This document shows, in pieces, positions 55,377 through 64,000 of a stretch of DNA of 64,000 nucleotides (the stretch's first letter is position 1; the number at the start of each line of letters is the position of its first letter). The position numbers and the translations under genes were made by a program. The notes under the pieces were generated by a model. The model made no database searches. It worked only from the letters and a program-made list of their open reading frames with translations, and had not been told where the DNA came from. Source of the stretch: Lysobacter sp. BMK333-48F3 (GTDB taxonomy: Bacteria > Pseudomonadota > Gammaproteobacteria > Xanthomonadales > Xanthomonadaceae); assembly GCF_019733395.1 (NCBI RefSeq), contig NZ_JAIHOO010000001.1, forward strand, positions 2,241,001 to 2,305,000. Reading direction: 5' to 3'.

Positions 55377-55916
55377 TCACTCCGCCATCAACTTGCGCCA
55401 ACCCTCCGGCCCCAGCTGCTCCAGGGTGGCCAGATTGCGCTCCACGATCACCTCCGGATCCGGAAACGCGGCGACCGCGCGTTCGACGCTGGATTCGCGC
55501 AGCAGGTGCAGGGTCGGGTAGGGCGAGCGGTTGGTGCAGTTGCCGACCTCGTCGTAGGCGGTGCCGGCGAACTGGTAGTCGGGGTGGAAGCTGGCGACCT
55601 GGATCTCGCCCTCCAGGTCCAGCGCGGCGACCGCGCCGTCGGCGAGGTCGAGGAAATCGTTGAAGTCGAGAAAATCGCCCAGCACCTGCGGATGCACGAT
55701 CAGGGTGGTGTCGATCCGCTCCGGATCGCTCTGCTCCAGCAGCACCAGTTCGGACGACAGCTCTTCCAGCAACTGTTCCGGCGTGGTCGCCGCGCTGAGC
55801 ACGAAGCGCACCTGGCCCTTGGCCAGCACCGCCTTGGCGAACGGGCACAGGTTCAGGCCGATCACCGCGCGCTCCAGCCAGCGTCGGGTCGCGGCGATCG
55901 GGTCCTGGGCGGTCAT
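55377..55916 (-). CDS. DUF1415 family protein
   Basis: This 179-residue protein starts at ATG 55916 (MTAQDPIAATRRWLERAVIG). The DUF1415 signature NLCPFAKAVLAKGQVRF is near residue 22, with a later ASFHPDYQFAG and NRSPYPTLHLLRESSV. The family is conserved and uncharacterised; a conserved Cys and His/Asp suggest an enzyme. It is 11 bases downstream of yajQ on the same strand and probably co-transcribed. Confidence 0.88.
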   Translation of the reverse strand: MTAQDPIAATRRWLERAVIGLNLCPFAKAVLAKGQVRFVLSAATTPEQLLEELSSELVLLEQSDPERIDTTLIVHPQVLGDFLDFNDFLDLADGAVAALDLEGEIQVASFHPDYQFAGTAYDEVGNCTNRSPYPTLHLLRESSVERAVAAFPDPEVIVERNLATLEQLGPEGWRKLMAE

Positions 55917-55927
55917 CGCGCGCGGAC

Positions 55928-56410
55928 TCAGTCGCGGAAGTTGTCGTACTGCAGCGGGCGTTCGAAATTGCCGGCCTTGAGCAGGGCGATCGCGCTCTGC
56001 AGGTCGTCGCGCTTCTTGCCGGTCACGCGCAGCTTGTCGCCGTTGATCTGGGTCTCGACCTTGAGCTTGGCGTCCTTGATCGCCGCGGCGATCTTCTTCG
56101 CCAGCTTCTGCTCGATGCCCTGCTGCACGGTGATCTTCTGCCGCGCCCCGGCCAGGTTGGTCTCGACGTCGCCGAACTCCAGGCAGCGCGCGTCGATCTG
56201 GCGCGCCGACAGGCGCTGGCGCAGGATCAGGGTCATCTGCTCGAGCTGGAACTCGCTCGGCGCCGACTGGGTGATCGACTTGTCGTCGAGCACGAACTTG
56301 GCGTCCACGCCCTTGAAATCGAAGCGCGTGCTCAGCTCGCGGTTGGCCTGGTCGACGGCATTGGTGAGTTCGTGGGTGTCGACTTCGGACACGACGTCGA
56401 AGGAAGGCAT
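55928..56410 (-). CDS. yajQ: YajQ family nucleotide/cyclic-di-GMP-binding protein
   Basis: This 160-residue protein is the normal YajQ length. It begins [20 protein letters not shown], with [17 protein letters not shown] and the C-terminal [19 protein letters not shown] Xanthomonas YajQ homologue binds cyclic di-GMP and affects virulence gene transcription; that knowledge is from the family. It forms an operon with the DUF1415 gene. Confidence 0.95.
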   Translation of the reverse strand: MPSFDVVSEVDTHELTNAVDQANRELSTRFDFKGVDAKFVLDDKSITQSAPSEFQLEQMTLILRQRLSARQIDARCLEFGDVETNLAGARQKITVQQGIEQKLAKKIAAAIKDAKLKVETQINGDKLRVTGKKRDDLQSAIALLKAGNFERPLQYDNFRD

Positions 56411-56559
56411 GGCGCACTCGCAGGGGTTGGGGGAACGGCGCCAAGGTTAACGCAAGCGCCGCGGCGATATGCACTGTTGCGGGCGTTTTTGCCGGTCCTT
56501 CGCCCGACGGCGGCGGGTTGGCCGCTAAAATCCAGGTTTTCCACGCCACCGGACCGATC

Positions 56560-57615
56560 ATGCTCAAGACCGCCGCCTTCGCCGCGCAAAGCGCGCGCGC
56601 CCCGCTGGCCCCGTTCGAGATTGAGCGCCGCGAGCCGGGTCCGAGCGAGGTCCTGATCGACATCCTCTATTGCGGCGTCTGCCACTCCGACATCCACCAA
56701 GCACGCGGCGAATGGGGCCGCTCGCGCTTCCCGATGGTGCCGGGCCACGAGATCGTCGGCCGGGTCGCCCAGGTCGGCTCGGCCGTGGACACGTTCCGGG
56801 TCGGCGACGCGGTCGGGGTCGGCTGCTTCGTCGACTCCTGCCGCGAATGCGCCCAGTGCCGGGCCGGCGAGGAGCAGTACTGCGACCAGGGCATGACCAG
56901 CACCTACAACTCGACCGAGCGCGGCAGCGGCGCGCCGACCTACGGCGGCTATTCGACCCGGATCACCGTCGACGCGGCTTACGTGCTGCGCATCCCCGAG
57001 GCGATCCCGCTCGACCGCGCCGCGCCCTTGTTGTGCGCCGGCATCACCACCTATTCGCCGCTGCGCCATTACGGGCTCAAGGCCGGCGACGCGGTGGCGG
57101 TGGTCGGCCTCGGTGGACTGGGCCACATGGCGGTCAAGCTGGCGGCGGCGATGGGCGCCCGGGTGACCGTGTTCAGCACCTCCGAATCCAAGCGCGAGGC
57201 GGCGCTGCAGCTCGGCGCCCAGGCCTTCGCCGCGACCCGCGACCCGGTGGTGTTCAAGACCCTGGCGCGGTCGTTCGACTTCGTCGTCGACACCGTCTCC
57301 GGCGAGCACGACTACAACGCCTACCTGAACCTGCTCAAGGTCGACGGCACCATGGTCCTGCTCGGCATCCCCGAGCAGCCGGCGCCGGTCGCCGCCGGCG
57401 CACTGATCGCCCATCGCCGCCGTCTGGCCGGTTCGATGATCGGCGGCATCCGCGAGACCCAGGAGATGCTCGATTTCTGCGCCGAGAACGGCGTGGCCTC
57501 GGACATCGAGCTGATCGGCATCGACCGGATCAACGAGGCCTACGAGCGCATGCTCCAGGGCGACGTGCGCTATCGCTTCGTGATCGACATCGCCAGCCTG
57601 CGCGACGCCGGCTGA
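56560..57615 (+). CDS. Zinc-dependent NAD(P) alcohol dehydrogenase, YahK/cinnamyl-type
   Basis: This 351-residue protein starts at ATG 56560. Catalytic zinc ligands are in [10 protein letters not shown] and PGHEIVG; the structural zinc cysteines are in [16 protein letters not shown]. The Rossmann turn is [13 protein letters not shown]. Such MDR enzymes reduce aldehydes with NADPH, often with broad specificity. It is monocistronic and divergent from yajQ. Confidence 0.94.
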   Translation: MLKTAAFAAQSARAPLAPFEIERREPGPSEVLIDILYCGVCHSDIHQARGEWGRSRFPMVPGHEIVGRVAQVGSAVDTFRVGDAVGVGCFVDSCRECAQCRAGEEQYCDQGMTSTYNSTERGSGAPTYGGYSTRITVDAAYVLRIPEAIPLDRAAPLLCAGITTYSPLRHYGLKAGDAVAVVGLGGLGHMAVKLAAAMGARVTVFSTSESKREAALQLGAQAFAATRDPVVFKTLARSFDFVVDTVSGEHDYNAYLNLLKVDGTMVLLGIPEQPAPVAAGALIAHRRRLAGSMIGGIRETQEMLDFCAENGVASDIELIGIDRINEAYERMLQGDVRYRFVIDIASLRDAG

Positions 57616-57639
57616 GGCCGCGGTCCCGGCACCCCTGTA

Positions 57640-57860
57640 GGAGCGGCGTAAGCCGCGACGACCGAAGCGTCGTACGCGAGCGCGCTCGCCGAAGTCCTGA
57701 TCGCCGGCCACGCCGGCGCGTTCGTTCCCGATCGCATCGGATGAGGGGCAAGGCGTGGGTGCGCCGGCACGGTCCGGCGCGCGCAGCGAGCGGGTTTCGG
57801 GTCGATTCGCTGACGTACCTCGCTTCGGTGGTCGCGGCTGAGGCCGCTCCTACAAGGGAT
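57640..57860. repeat. GTAGGAGCGGCGTAAGCCGC repeat pair
   Basis: TGTAGGAGCGGCG followed by TAAGCCGCGACGACCG (57639-57667) and the inverted GTCGCGGCTGAGGCCGCTCC (57831-57850) flank ~160 bp. The same family is found at 20699, 20867 and 20950. These are typical xanthomonad REP/BIME units. Confidence 0.8.
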
Positions 57861-57885
57861 GGGGCCCGGGGCGTAAGCTGCGGTC

Positions 57886-58419
57886 ATGCCACTGCTGCTG
57901 ATCCCGCTGGCCCTGCTATTGCTCGTTCTGCTGTGGGCGCTGCTGGTGCCGCTCGGCCTGGTCCTGCGCTACCGCGCCGGCCGCGCGCGCCGGCGCGCGG
58001 TGCCGTGGGCGGTGACTCTGGCCGTGGCGCTGTCGCTGCCCTCGTGGCTGTTGTTCTTCGCCGCCGCCTGGACGGTCGCGCACTGGGTCGACGATGCGGC
58101 GCTGTTCGCCGCGGCGGGCTGGTTCGCCGGGCTTGTGACCGGGGTGGCGGGGCTGATGCTGACCCGCTTCGAGCCGACCCCGGGCGGGCTGTACTACACG
58201 CCGAACCGCTGGCTGGTGCTGGCCCTGACCTTGACAGTCGCCGCGCGCGTCGTGGCCGGCCTGTGGCAGGCCGCGCATGCCTGGGACGACGCCGCCACGA
58301 CCGCGTGGTTGCCGCGCCAGGGCGGTTTGTTCGCGGTCGGCGGGTTGCTGCTCGGCTACTACCAGGCCTACACCCTGGGCCTGCGCCGTCGCTTGCGGCG
58401 ATCCGATCCGCGCCGCTGA
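57886..58419 (+). CDS. Small integral membrane protein
   Basis: This 177-residue protein has about five hydrophobic helices, beginning MPLLLIPLALLLLVLLWALL. The motif TPGGLYYTPNRWLVLALTL with a basic end (RRRLRRSDPRR) recalls small DUF1453-like proteins, but I am not sure. High GC3 supports coding. Function is unknown. Confidence 0.75.
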   Translation: MPLLLIPLALLLLVLLWALLVPLGLVLRYRAGRARRRAVPWAVTLAVALSLPSWLLFFAAAWTVAHWVDDAALFAAAGWFAGLVTGVAGLMLTRFEPTPGGLYYTPNRWLVLALTLTVAARVVAGLWQAAHAWDDAATTAWLPRQGGLFAVGGLLLGYYQAYTLGLRRRLRRSDPRR

Positions 58420-58574
58420 GGCGGCCGCGCGCCGCGACTGCGGACGGATGACGGCCATCGCCGCGCACGGCATGATGGGACGTCCACGCGATTGTTCCCG
58501 ATCATGCCCGCTCCCCACGTCTACGCCGGCCCGCAGCGCGCGCCGCATTCCGCCGCTGCGCCGGCGCCCGCGCC

Positions 58575-59459
58575 GTGAGCGCGGCCCACCCGCATCGCGG
58601 TCGCGCGGTGATCACCATGCTGGTCGCGGTGGTGATGTTTTCGCTGATGGACGCGATCCTCAAACTGCTGTCCGAGCACTATCCGCCGTTCCAGGTCGCG
58701 ACCTTGCGCGGTCTGTCGTCGCTGCCGTTCGTGCTGACCTGGGCGCTGGCCAGCGCCGGCTGGCGGCCGCTGCTGCGGGTGCGCTGGCCGCTGCACCTGC
58801 TGCGCGGCGTGCTCGGCGTGGGCATGATGGCCAGCTTCGTCTACGGCGTGAACCGGTTGCCGCTGTCGAGCGCGTACTCGATCTTCTTCATCGCGCCGCT
58901 GCTGATCACCGCCTTGTCCGGGCCGATCCTCGGCGAACGGGTCGGCCCGCGGCGCTGGGTGGCGATCGGTATCGGCCTGCTCGGCGTGCTGGTGCTGTTG
59001 CGGCCGACCGGCGAGGGCATGCTGAGCCTGGCGGCGTTGGCGATCCTGGCGGCGGCGCTGGGCTATGCGGTCAGCGCGATCACCGTGCGCCTGCTGGCGC
59101 GCACCGACAGCACCCAGGCGATGATGGTCTGGCTGATGGTGATGATCACCGTCGGCGCGGGCGCGCTGGCCTGGACGCAATGGGTGCCGATCCAGGCCCG
59201 AGACCTGTGGCTGATCGCCGGGTTGGGCGTGGCCGGCTCGATCGGCCAGTACGCGGTCACCGAAGCGTTCCGGCTGGGCGAGGCCTCGCTGATCGCGCCG
59301 CTGGAATACACCGCGTTGATCTGGGGAGTGCTGCTCGATCTCAGCCTGTGGGGCGTGTTGCCCGACTCGGTGACCTGGGTCGGCGCGGCGATCATCGTCG
59401 CCAGCGGCCTGTACCTGCTGCGCCGCGAAAGCGTGCACGCGGAATCCGAGCATCCCTGA
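58575..59459 (+). CDS. EamA/DMT family exporter
   Basis: This 294-residue protein has ten helices in two EamA halves, with the first-half start FSLMDAILKLLSEHYPPFQV and ILGERVGPRRW at the domain junction. It belongs to the same superfamily as the 29406 gene but another branch (RhaT/YdcZ-like group, tentative). It exports an unknown metabolite and appears monocistronic, with the convergent ompW gene after it. Confidence 0.88.
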   Translation: MSAAHPHRGRAVITMLVAVVMFSLMDAILKLLSEHYPPFQVATLRGLSSLPFVLTWALASAGWRPLLRVRWPLHLLRGVLGVGMMASFVYGVNRLPLSSAYSIFFIAPLLITALSGPILGERVGPRRWVAIGIGLLGVLVLLRPTGEGMLSLAALAILAAALGYAVSAITVRLLARTDSTQAMMVWLMVMITVGAGALAWTQWVPIQARDLWLIAGLGVAGSIGQYAVTEAFRLGEASLIAPLEYTALIWGVLLDLSLWGVLPDSVTWVGAAIIVASGLYLLRRESVHAESEHP

Positions 59460-59493
59460 GCCGGGCGCGGGAACGCGCGGGGCAGGGATGGGC

Positions 59494-59525
59494 AAAAAAC
59501 AACGGGCTCCCGAGGGAGCCCGTTG
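59494..59525 (-). terminator. Intrinsic terminator of ompW
   Basis: On the minus strand the 11-bp stem CAACGGGCTCC/GGAGCCCGTTG with a four-base loop is followed by TTTTTTGCC. Confidence 0.88.
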
Positions 59526-59564
59526 CGGTGTTGCCGATCGGGCCAGCCGATCGGACGCGCTTTC

Positions 59565-60200
59565 TCAGAAGCGCGCGCCGATGCCCACGCCCAGGGTGAT
59601 CGGGTTCAGTTCGGCTTCGCCGACCTTGACGCCGTCCAGCTTCACGTCCGACTTGCTGCCCTGCATGTAGCGCACGTCGGCGCGGGCGAACCAGGTCGGG
59701 TTGATGTTGAGGTCGACGCCGGCGGTGGCGATGCCGCCCTTGGCGTTCTCCACGCCCAGGCGCTGGCCGTCGATCAGCTTCTCGCCGCTGTAGTTGGCCT
59801 GGTAGTAGCCCAGGCCCACGAACGGACGCACGATGCTGTCGGCGCCGCGGAAGTGGTACTGGCCGCTCAACGCGACCGGCTGCGAGTCGACGCTGCCGAT
59901 CTTGCCGCCGCCGCTGTTGACGCGGTGACCGAACTTGTCGGCCGCGCCCCAGGCTTCGATGGCGATGTTGTCGTTGATGTAGTAGCTGGCGCTCAGGGTC
60001 GCGGCGCCGTCGCCGTCGAGGCTGGTGCGCGCGCCGCCGATCTGCGGATTCTTGGTCGGCTCGGTCAGCGCGTAGCCGCCGACGACGGCGAAGCGCTTGC
60101 CGCTGGCGCTGTCGGTGGTGGTGGCATCCTGAGCGAAGGCGGCCGGGGCGAAGGCCATGGCGCCCATCAGGGCAAGGGTCAAATGACGAATGCGGTTCAT
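59565..60200 (-). CDS. ompW: OmpW family outer-membrane beta-barrel protein
   Basis: From ATG 60200 (AGGAG before it) the product has 211 residues with a signal peptide ending at AAFAQ. The barrel strands include NDNIAIEAWG, VRPFVGLGYYQANYSGEK, NINPTWFARADVRYMQG and a terminal aromatic residue (GIGARF). OmpW is an eight-stranded channel for hydrophobic compounds and is often controlled by stress. Length agrees with the family. Confidence 0.92.
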   Translation of the reverse strand: MNRIRHLTLALMGAMAFAPAAFAQDATTTDSASGKRFAVVGGYALTEPTKNPQIGGARTSLDGDGAATLSASYYINDNIAIEAWGAADKFGHRVNSGGGKIGSVDSQPVALSGQYHFRGADSIVRPFVGLGYYQANYSGEKLIDGQRLGVENAKGGIATAGVDLNINPTWFARADVRYMQGSKSDVKLDGVKVGEAELNPITLGVGIGARF

Positions 60201-60666
60201 GGAGTGGACTCCTGTTGTTGTGGTGTTGCTGACGCCTTGGGGGAGGCGGGGCACAAGGTAGCCACGCATGCATGAACCGAACTTGCCGGGCGAACGCGAG
60301 TGAAGGAACTTTCACGCAAGCATCGTGTTAGAGGCGGTTTTTCCTGGGAAAAAGTGAACTAGATGAACGTGCGAAGGCTTGCGTCGCGTACGCCAGGTCG
60401 CGTATGCGTGGGCGCATGCGTTGCTTTTCATTATTCTTCAAGTGCATAGAAAACCGCTGTTTCCAAGGGGTTTATCGCAGGTCGAGGCGCCGCTTCCATA
60501 GCCGAATCGAAAAGCACACTGTCGTGTGCAGTGCATGAAATGCGAAGGAATGAATCGAATTCGGAAAACGATTCGCCGGGAAAAACCGCATGAATCGAGC
60601 CTGACCGCATCGGTTCGCCGCGTCGCCTCGCGCGGTTCCGGATCGCGCGCGGTCTCGCCATGCCGA
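60201..60666. other. Long low-GC intergenic region upstream of ompW
   Basis: About 470 bp between ompW and the hairpin is AT-richer than usual. It contains a GCGTATGCGTGGGCGCATGCG inverted element near 60400, and probably the ompW promoter on the minus strand. An open frame at 60431-60661 (minus) has no coding signs. No small gene is supported. Confidence 0.45.
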
Positions 60667-60714
60667 GCAGGGACGGAGGGGGTTAAGCCTTCGCTTAACC
60701 CCCTCCGTCCCTGC
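60667..60714. repeat. Perfect 21-bp inverted repeat, six-base loop
   Basis: The left arm 60667-60687 begins GCAGGGACGGAGGG and ends GTTAAG; the right arm 60694-60714 is its exact complement, around the loop CCTTCG. A 21-bp uninterrupted stem is far stronger than a normal terminator, and no T run follows on either strand. It lies 97 bases before the YggN-like gene. Confidence 0.95.
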
Positions 60715-60810
60715 GCCGCGCCATGACGAAGGTCATGCCGCCGACCGGCACGGGACGGCCGCGGGGCGCTGGCGGCAGACTGGCGCCACTCCACCGTCAA
60801 GGATCCGGCG

Positions 60811-61575
60811 ATGCGTCCCCTGCAAGCGCTCCGACTGACCGCTCTGGCCGCAGCGACGCTGGCCTGCGGTTCGGCTTTCGCGGCCAACATCGATGTCGAT
60901 GCCGAGTGCAACATCGACAGCGACTACCACCTGACCCTCAACGAACGCAGCCTGATCCTGACCCGTCACGAGGGCGCGCCGAAAGCGATCGTGCTGCGCC
61001 AGGGGCGGATGTTCGTCGACGACCGCTGGGTGACGCTGAGCGCCGAGGACTCGCGCCGGCTGGCGGAGTTCGAGCGCGGCACCCGCGCGGCCATGGTCGA
61101 GGCCCAGCAGATCGGCCGCGAGGCGGCGCACATCGCCTTCACCGCGCTCGGCGAGGTCGCCGCGGCGCTGGGCAACCAGCCCGAGCGCACCCGCGCCCAG
61201 GTCGAGAAGGCCCGCCGCGAACTCGACACGCGCCTGAGCCAGGTCATCACCCCGACCCGTTTCAGCGGCAAGGCGCTCGGCGACGGCATCGGCGAGGCGA
61301 TCGGCGAGGCCTTGCCGGCGGTGCTCGGCGACGTGGTCGGCGGCGCGGTCAGCGCGGCCTTCAGCGGCGACGTCGAGCGGTTCAAGCGTCTGGAGCAGCT
61401 CGACGCCAAGATCGAGGCCGCGGTGCAGCCGCGCGCCAAGGCGCTGGAACGCAGCGCCGACGGCCTGTGCCGGCGGATGGGCGAGCTGGACAAGATCGAC
61501 GACACCCTGGGCTACCGCTACGAGGGCGGGCCGCTGAACCTGATGCGGGTCGAGTACAAGCCGAAACAGCCCTGA
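60811..61575 (+). CDS. YggN family (DUF2884) secreted protein
   Basis: This 254-residue protein has a signal peptide ending near GSAFAAN (residue ~25). The start of the mature part (IDVDAECNIDSDYHLTLNER) and the helical remainder, with ALGDGIGEAIGEALPAVLGD, fit the YggN family. The family is periplasmic and uncharacterised. Two cysteines (AEC, GLC) may form a disulfide. It sits between the large hairpin and aceF. Confidence 0.82.
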   Translation: MRPLQALRLTALAAATLACGSAFAANIDVDAECNIDSDYHLTLNERSLILTRHEGAPKAIVLRQGRMFVDDRWVTLSAEDSRRLAEFERGTRAAMVEAQQIGREAAHIAFTALGEVAAALGNQPERTRAQVEKARRELDTRLSQVITPTRFSGKALGDGIGEAIGEALPAVLGDVVGGAVSAAFSGDVERFKRLEQLDAKIEAAVQPRAKALERSADGLCRRMGELDKIDDTLGYRYEGGPLNLMRVEYKPKQP

Positions 61576-61724
61576 TCCGGCGCCAATACCGGGGCGTACG
61601 CTGGGGCCGCGACGGCCGGCTTTGTGCCGCTTAGGCCTTTAGTACGCCCCGGCCGGCAGCGCGGTTGGCGTGACCGCCTGCAACCGCCACAATAGGGTTT
61701 TCGCGCATTGCGGAGCCCCACGAA

Positions 61725-63128
61725 ATGGCTGAGTTGAAGGAAGCACGCGTCCCCGATATCGGCGACTACGACGGCGTACCCGTCATCGAACTGCTGGTCG
61801 CGGTCGGCGACACGGTGACCCAGGACCAGAGCCTGGTCACGCTGGAATCCGACAAAGCCACCATGGAAGTGCCGGCGCCGTTCGCCGGCATCGTGCGCGA
61901 AATCAAGGTCAAGATCGGCGACGAGCTGTCCGAAGGCAGCGTCGTGGCGCTGATCGAAGTCGCCGACGGCGACGCCAAGCCGGCGCCGGAACCGGCCAAG
62001 CCGGCCGCCCCGGCGGCGGCCAAGGCCGAAGCCCCGACCAAGACCGAAGCCCCGGCCAAGAGCGAGCCCGCTCCGGCCAAGGCCGAGGCGCCGGCCGCCC
62101 CGGTCGCCCTCGCCGGCGCCGGTCAGAACACCGATCCGGAAGCCATGCCGCCGCGCAGCCCGCCGGTGGCGTTCACCGCCGATGAGCTGATGCCGGACAA
62201 GGTGCCCTACGCCAGCCCGGCGGTGCGCCTGTTCGCGCGCGAGCTCGGCGTCGACCTGGGCCGGGTCAGCGGCAGCGCGCGCGGCGGCCGGATCAGCAAG
62301 GAAGACGTGCAGGGCTTCGTCAAGAGCGTCATGCAGGGCGCGGCCGCGCCGAGCGCCGCGACCGGCGCCGCGCCGTCGTTGGGCGGCGGGCTCAACCTGC
62401 TGCCGTGGCCGAAGGTCGACTTCAGCAAGTTCGGCGAAACCGAAACCAAGCCGCTGACCCGCATCCAGAAGCTCTCCGGCGCCAACCTGGCGCGCAACTG
62501 GGCGATGATCCCGCACGTCACCCAGCACGACGACGCCGACATCACCGACCTGGAAGCGCTGCGCGTGGCGCTGAACAAGGAAAACGAGAAGGCCGGCATC
62601 AAGCTGACCATGCTCGCGTTCCTGATGAAGGCCTCGGTGTCGGCGCTGCAGAAGTTCCCGACCTTCAACGCCTCGCTCGACGCGACCGGCGACAACCTGA
62701 CCCTGAAGAAGTACTTCCACATCGGCTTCGCCGCCGACACCCCGAACGGCCTGGTCGTGCCGGTGGTGCGCGACTGCGACAAGAAGGGCGTGCTGCAGAT
62801 CGCCCGGGAAACCGGCGAACTGGCCGCCAAGGCGCGCGACGGCAAGCTCGGCCCGGCCGACATGAGCGGCGGCTGCTTCTCGATCAGCTCGCTCGGCGGC
62901 ATCGGCGGCACCGCGTTCACCCCGATCGTCAACGCGCCGGAAGTGGCGATCCTGGGCGTGTCCAAGTCGGCGACCAAGCCGGTCTGGGACGGCAAGCAGT
63001 TCGCCCCGCGCCTGATCCTGCCGCTGTCGCTGTCCTACGATCACCGCGTGATCGACGGCGCCGCCGCCGCCCGCTTCACCGCCTACCTGGGCCAGCTGCT
63101 CGGCGACATGCGCCGCGTGCTGCTGTAA
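61725..63128 (+). CDS. aceF: Dihydrolipoyllysine-residue acetyltransferase, pyruvate dehydrogenase E2
   Basis: This 467-residue protein has one lipoyl domain (lysine in TLESDKATMEVP, residue ~45), an Ala/Pro/Lys-rich linker, a subunit-binding domain (PYASPAVRLFARELGVDLG) and the catalytic domain with SYDHRVIDGAAAARF. It transfers acetyl groups to CoA in the pyruvate dehydrogenase complex. E. coli AceF has three lipoyl domains; single-domain forms are common. aceE and lpd are not in the window. Confidence 0.95.
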   Translation: MAELKEARVPDIGDYDGVPVIELLVAVGDTVTQDQSLVTLESDKATMEVPAPFAGIVREIKVKIGDELSEGSVVALIEVADGDAKPAPEPAKPAAPAAAKAEAPTKTEAPAKSEPAPAKAEAPAAPVALAGAGQNTDPEAMPPRSPPVAFTADELMPDKVPYASPAVRLFARELGVDLGRVSGSARGGRISKEDVQGFVKSVMQGAAAPSAATGAAPSLGGGLNLLPWPKVDFSKFGETETKPLTRIQKLSGANLARNWAMIPHVTQHDDADITDLEALRVALNKENEKAGIKLTMLAFLMKASVSALQKFPTFNASLDATGDNLTLKKYFHIGFAADTPNGLVVPVVRDCDKKGVLQIARETGELAAKARDGKLGPADMSGGCFSISSLGGIGGTAFTPIVNAPEVAILGVSKSATKPVWDGKQFAPRLILPLSLSYDHRVIDGAAAARFTAYLGQLLGDMRRVLL

Positions 63129-63231
63129 AAGCGTTCGTTCGCGACCGGCGCGGCTCGCCGCCGCCGGTCGCACGGCGCCTGCGCGCCGCCGATCGCTTCC
63201 AGCCCCGACGTCTACAGGAACGCCCGCCGCC

Positions 63232-63930
63232 ATGAGCCGCCACGCCCTCGCTTCCGCTTCCCGCCGTCCGCATCGTCGCGGCCTTTCCGTCTGCGCACTG
63301 GCCGCGCTGTGGTCGATCGCGTCGCTGGCCCAGGCCGAGGACGGATGCCGGGTCGCGCTCGGCCGCGGCTGGCCGCCGGCCACCGAAAACCACGGTTCGG
63401 CGGTGGAGCAGTTGCTCGCGGCCAAGGCCGCGCCGCAGCTGAGCCTGACCTACCTGCCGGCGCGCGGCGCCGAAAGCGGCCTGCTGCTGATCCCCGGCGA
63501 CGGCGACTGGACCCTGCGCCACGCCAGCGCCAACGAGCGCGTCGCCGCCTGGACCTCCTCGCGCAGCGGCGGCGCCCTGCAGCTGCGCGTCGACCAGGAA
63601 GTCGAGACCGAAGAAGCGCCGATTCCGGCGCCGCTGGCGCAGCGCCTGGTCGCGAGCTGGAAGCGCGCGCTGGCGGCGATGGTGCCGGAGGACCGCGGCG
63701 CCGAGTTCACCGACAAGGACCAGATCCTGTTCGTGGTCGACGGCCTGCGGGTCAGCGGCCTGCGCCCGGACTGCGGTCCCGGCGAAACCCTGATGGAGCA
63801 GGCCGGCCTGTTGACCGAGGCCTCGAACGAAAGCGCCTCCAAGCGCGAGCGCCGCTGGCGCGAGCTGGAAGAGTCGCTGGACGAGCTCGACCAGCGCCTG
63901 AGCGCCGCCGCCGCGCCGTCGGCCGACTGA
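63232..63930 (+). CDS. Secreted protein of unknown function
   Basis: This 232-residue protein has an N-terminal signal (GLSVCALAALWSIASLAQAE; cleavage near AQA). The mature part is mixed, with four cysteines or fewer and a helical, charged C-terminus (SKRERRWRELEESLDELDQ) that may be a coiled coil. CGPGETLMEQAG is near residue 185. No domain is recognised. It lies 103 bases after aceF and may not share its operon. Confidence 0.75.
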   Translation: MSRHALASASRRPHRRGLSVCALAALWSIASLAQAEDGCRVALGRGWPPATENHGSAVEQLLAAKAAPQLSLTYLPARGAESGLLLIPGDGDWTLRHASANERVAAWTSSRSGGALQLRVDQEVETEEAPIPAPLAQRLVASWKRALAAMVPEDRGAEFTDKDQILFVVDGLRVSGLRPDCGPGETLMEQAGLLTEASNESASKRERRWRELEESLDELDQRLSAAAAPSAD

Positions 63931-64000
63931 GCGCGGCGCCACCGCGGCCGCAGGCCGTCCCCCACACGCGAGCGCGGCCGGCCCCGCCGCCTCGCCACCG

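Noticed and set aside
60431..60661. 76-codon frame on the minus strand
   Set aside because: No ribosome site or coding bias; it lies in the AT-richer ompW upstream region.

Overview
The window looks like chromosomal DNA of a Lysobacter-like member of the Lysobacteraceae (Xanthomonadaceae). Supporting signs are about 70% GC with strong GC3, xanthomonad-type REP repeats, several secreted peptidoglycan-degrading enzymes, and a typical gammaproteobacterial core (AceF, YajQ, RsuA, RsmC, TesA-YbbA-YbbP). The genus is an inference from content; no rRNA or marker comparison was possible.

Layout. 1-4.4 kb: three secreted wall-active proteins (amidase, SpoIID-domain protein, M23 peptidase); the first two share a duplicated C-terminal domain. 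4.5-13.4 kb: HEAT-like protein, bactofilin-like protein, cold-shock protein, a second amidase, an MFS transporter, a DsbA-like oxidoreductase and a secreted NPP1/Vps62-like protein. 13.6-20.7 kb: an Rhs polymorphic-toxin locus with a type-44-like toxin tip, a membrane immunity candidate, an orphan toxin tip and a lower-GC string of lipoproteins, frameshifted genes and remnants. 21.1-27.7 kb: a complete RND efflux operon ending in its TetR regulator, with a candidate operator. 27.7-30.3 kb: a MocR-type regulator divergent from an EamA exporter, with direct repeats between them.

30.5-35.5 kb (minus strand): an RNA-repair-like locus of two tandem tRNA-like RNAs, slipin, an unknown 290-aa protein and RtcB. 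In both tRNA-like elements the anticodon loop is replaced by a four-base loop of the UNCG or GNRA class (UCCG and GCGA). This is the most unusual feature of the window. 35.7-39.8 kb: isochorismatase-like hydrolase, Lrp/AsnC regulator, polysaccharide deacetylase, and a sigma/anti-sigma pair.

40.1-47.2 kb: an R-body (Reb) cluster with a dedicated sigma-like factor, three RebB-family proteins, one RebB-like protein with a long low-complexity N-terminus, three unrecognised proteins and a Crp/Fnr regulator. 47.2-64 kb: TesA, an ABC exporter pair, rRNA modification genes, DUF1415, YajQ, an alcohol dehydrogenase, a DMT transporter, OmpW, a perfect 21-bp hairpin, a YggN-like protein, AceF of pyruvate dehydrogenase, and a secreted protein of unknown role.
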